NCBI GenBank assembly: GCA_017958705.1
Contig: JAGDCE010000277.1
Location: 1 to 6,989 of the forward strand
DNA length: 6,989 bases
Direction of reading: 5' to 3'
DNA from: Clostridia bacterium
GTDB lineage: Bacteria; Bacillota; Clostridia; Oscillospirales; CAG-272
Numbering within the stretch: position 1 is the stretch's first letter; each line of letters starts with the position of its first letter. The notes beneath the pieces are model-generated. The model was not told where the DNA came from, searched no databases, and was given only the letters and a program-made list of their open reading frames with translations. This document shows, in pieces, positions 6,114 to 6,989 of the stretch. Both the position numbers and the translations under genes were made by a program.

Positions 6114-6769
6114 ACGCGACCGTCATATATTCCGACAGAAAAACGGTAGGCATACAGATAAAGCGCGACGGCTCCGTCGTCGTTCACGCGCCGAAGGGCA
6201 TGAGCCGCGCGCGGATAAACGAGCTGCTTGAAGAGCGGGCGGAGTGGATACGAAAGCATTCGCAGGAGCGCGCGCCGCGGGACGGGCGGATACAGCGGGT
6301 ATATTATCTCGGCAAAGCCTATCCTGTCGCGCACGGCGAAGGGAAGACCGTCTTTGACGGCGAGCGGTTCATACTGCCGCCGGAGGCGGACAACGCCGCC
6401 GCCGTATCGGCGCTGGCAGCATTCTTCAAAGCGGCCGGAAAGAGGTACATGGCGGAGAAGACCGCGCGCTGGGCGTCGGTCATGCGCCTCCCGCAGCCTC
6501 CCGCGCCGCGTATAACGGGCGCGAAAACGCGCTGGGGCAGCTGCGGCGGCAAGGGCGGAAACAGGATAAACTACTCGTATATGCTGATGATGACCGACGA
6601 GGAGTGCATCGACTACGTCGCCGTCCACGAACTGAGCCATATAACGTACAAAAACCATAACGCCGATTTCTACGCGCTCGTGCAGAAGTATATCCCGGAC
6701 TACAAAAACCGCGAAGCGAAGCTGAAAGAGTACGGAAAAACGTTCACGAAGCAGGGATTCTACGATTGA
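6110..6769 (+). CDS. YgjP-like (DUF45) zinc metallopeptidase
   Basis: This 219-residue protein belongs to the YgjP/DUF45 family, related to SprT and WLM-type zincin peptidases. Its biological substrate is not established. HELSH at 173-177 gives two likely zinc ligands (H173, H177) and the catalytic E174, and H183 in KNHNADFYALV is the probable third ligand. The family signature TRWGSC is at 140-145, and the N-terminal half has the expected RRDGSVVVHAPKG-like beta-strand region (written here IKRDGSVVVHAPKG, 17-30). No signal peptide or membrane segment is seen, so it is likely cytoplasmic. Its ATG overlaps the nrdR TGA as ATGA, which suggests translational coupling and coexpression under the NrdR-controlled promoter. 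A purine-rich AAAGGA lies 15 bases upstream, too far to be an ideal ribosome site. There is no clear intrinsic terminator after it, only the hairpin array described separately. Confidence 0.9.
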   Translation: MNATVIYSDRKTVGIQIKRDGSVVVHAPKGMSRARINELLEERAEWIRKHSQERAPRDGRIQRVYYLGKAYPVAHGEGKTVFDGERFILPPEADNAAAVSALAAFFKAAGKRYMAEKTARWASVMRLPQPPAPRITGAKTRWGSCGGKGGNRINYSYMLMMTDEECIDYVAVHELSHITYKNHNADFYALVQKYIPDYKNREAKLKEYGKTFTKQGFYD

Positions 6770-6785
6770 GAGCCGTTTACGCGGA

Positions 6786-6850
6786 GTGATATGTTCCGCC
6801 GGGCGGAACGTGATATTTGACTGCGTGCAAGTGATATTCGCCTGCGGCGA
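6786..6850. repeat. Array of three GTGATAT units, each followed by a hairpin or degenerate hairpin
   Basis: GTGATAT occurs at 6786-6792, 6810-6816 and 6831-6837. The first is followed by GTTCCGC/GCGGAAC (7-bp stem, 6793-6809) and the third by TCGCC/GGCGA (5-bp stem, 6838-6850). After the second, 6817-6830 has only TTG...CAA ends that can pair. The heptamer is constant while the hairpin sequence differs between units, so the structure rather than the sequence is kept. It begins 16 bases after the metallopeptidase stop. It could affect transcript ends, but no T tract follows the hairpins. I recall similar arrays from gut Clostridia, which I cannot verify here. Confidence 0.75.
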
Positions 6851-6863
6851 GTTAAGGAGTCGG

Positions 6864-6989
6864 CTACGGGAACCCCCACCGCTCTCCAGTTCGCGGCGGG
6901 GACCCCCTATCCGCCGACATTCTTGGTGGGTCTCCCACCCCTCCTGGCGCTACGCGCCAACCCCCCACGCCCCCCTGTTCCCCTCCCAT
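6864..6989 (+). repeat. G/C-skewed structured intergenic repeat, right copy (inverted relative to left end)
   Basis: Positions 6864-6901 are the exact reverse complement of 80-117 (38 bases). Further blocks follow in the same order as in the left copy: a hairpin with a TAC loop (TGGCGC 6945-6950, GCGCCA 6954-6959) matching 44-56, and GTTCCCCTCCC (6977-6987) matching 26-36 in reverse complement. This copy has longer gaps between blocks and an extra hairpin, GGTGGG (6925-6930) with CCCACC (6934-6939). The element runs to the window end and may be incomplete. I see no coding sequence in it. Confidence 0.8.

Noticed and set aside
6038..6658. A 206-codon minus-strand open frame across the end of nrdR and the metallopeptidase
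   Set aside because: It is antisense to two genes with clear motifs, has no recognisable domain and no convincing ribosome site.
6793..6809. Intrinsic terminator for nrdR-metallopeptidase
   Set aside because: The 7-bp GC-rich stem is suitably placed but is followed by GTGATATTTG rather than a T tract, and it is part of the hairpin array. Termination there is possible but not supported.
80..6901. Terminal inverted repeats of a composite transposon enclosing the five genes
   Set aside because: No transposase, integrase or target-site duplication is visible, the enclosed genes are largely housekeeping, and the repeat extends beyond the matched core on both sides. A dispersed intergenic repeat explains it better.
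6786..6989. A CRISPR array at the right end
   Set aside because: Repeats are only 7 bases, spacers are hairpins rather than unique unstructured sequence, and no cas gene is present.

Overview
The window is GC-rich, tightly packed bacterial DNA with five confident protein genes. They form two divergent transcription units around an AT-rich control region of about 150 bases. Gene content (a Zn-ribbon/ATP-cone NrdR, ComEC followed directly by PgeF, an intracellular GH78 rhamnosidase) and intergenic repeats of hairpins joined by a short constant heptamer suggest a GC-rich member of the Bacillota, class Clostridia, probably host- or gut-associated. This placement is an inference from style and content. 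No rRNA or other phylogenetic marker is present.

Layout. Positions 1-120 hold a G-rich, hairpin-rich intergenic repeat, followed by a short heptamer repeat (129-144) and an intrinsic terminator (160-189). The leftward operon, read from 5495 down to 197, is comEC (DNA-uptake channel), pgeF (peptidoglycan editing factor/laccase-domain protein) and a GH78 alpha-L-rhamnosidase. comEC and pgeF overlap by 8 bases, pgeF and the rhamnosidase are 15 bases apart, and the terminator lies just beyond the last stop. The control region (5496-5648) has back-to-back sigma-A-type promoters. The rightward operon is nrdR and a YgjP-like zinc metallopeptidase, joined by an ATGA overlap. Positions 6786-6850 carry a three-unit GTGATAT-plus-hairpin array. 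Positions 6864-6989 carry a second copy of the left-end repeat in inverted orientation.

How the genes relate. The clearest regulatory signal is a near-perfect NrdR box lying in the spacer of the nrdR promoter, which predicts autoregulation. A degenerate second box 30 bp upstream lies toward the comEC promoter. ComEC keeps its channel motif but its C-terminal metallo-beta-lactamase-like region lacks the usual metal-binding histidines. The rhamnosidase has all expected catalytic residues but is an orphan at the end of a housekeeping operon.

I did not find a convincing new multi-gene system. The most unusual elements are the NrdR box placement, the degenerate ComEC nuclease-like domain, and the two families of structured intergenic repeats. 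The outer repeat occurs in opposite orientations at the two window ends, so these ends may be assembly breaks at dispersed repeats.
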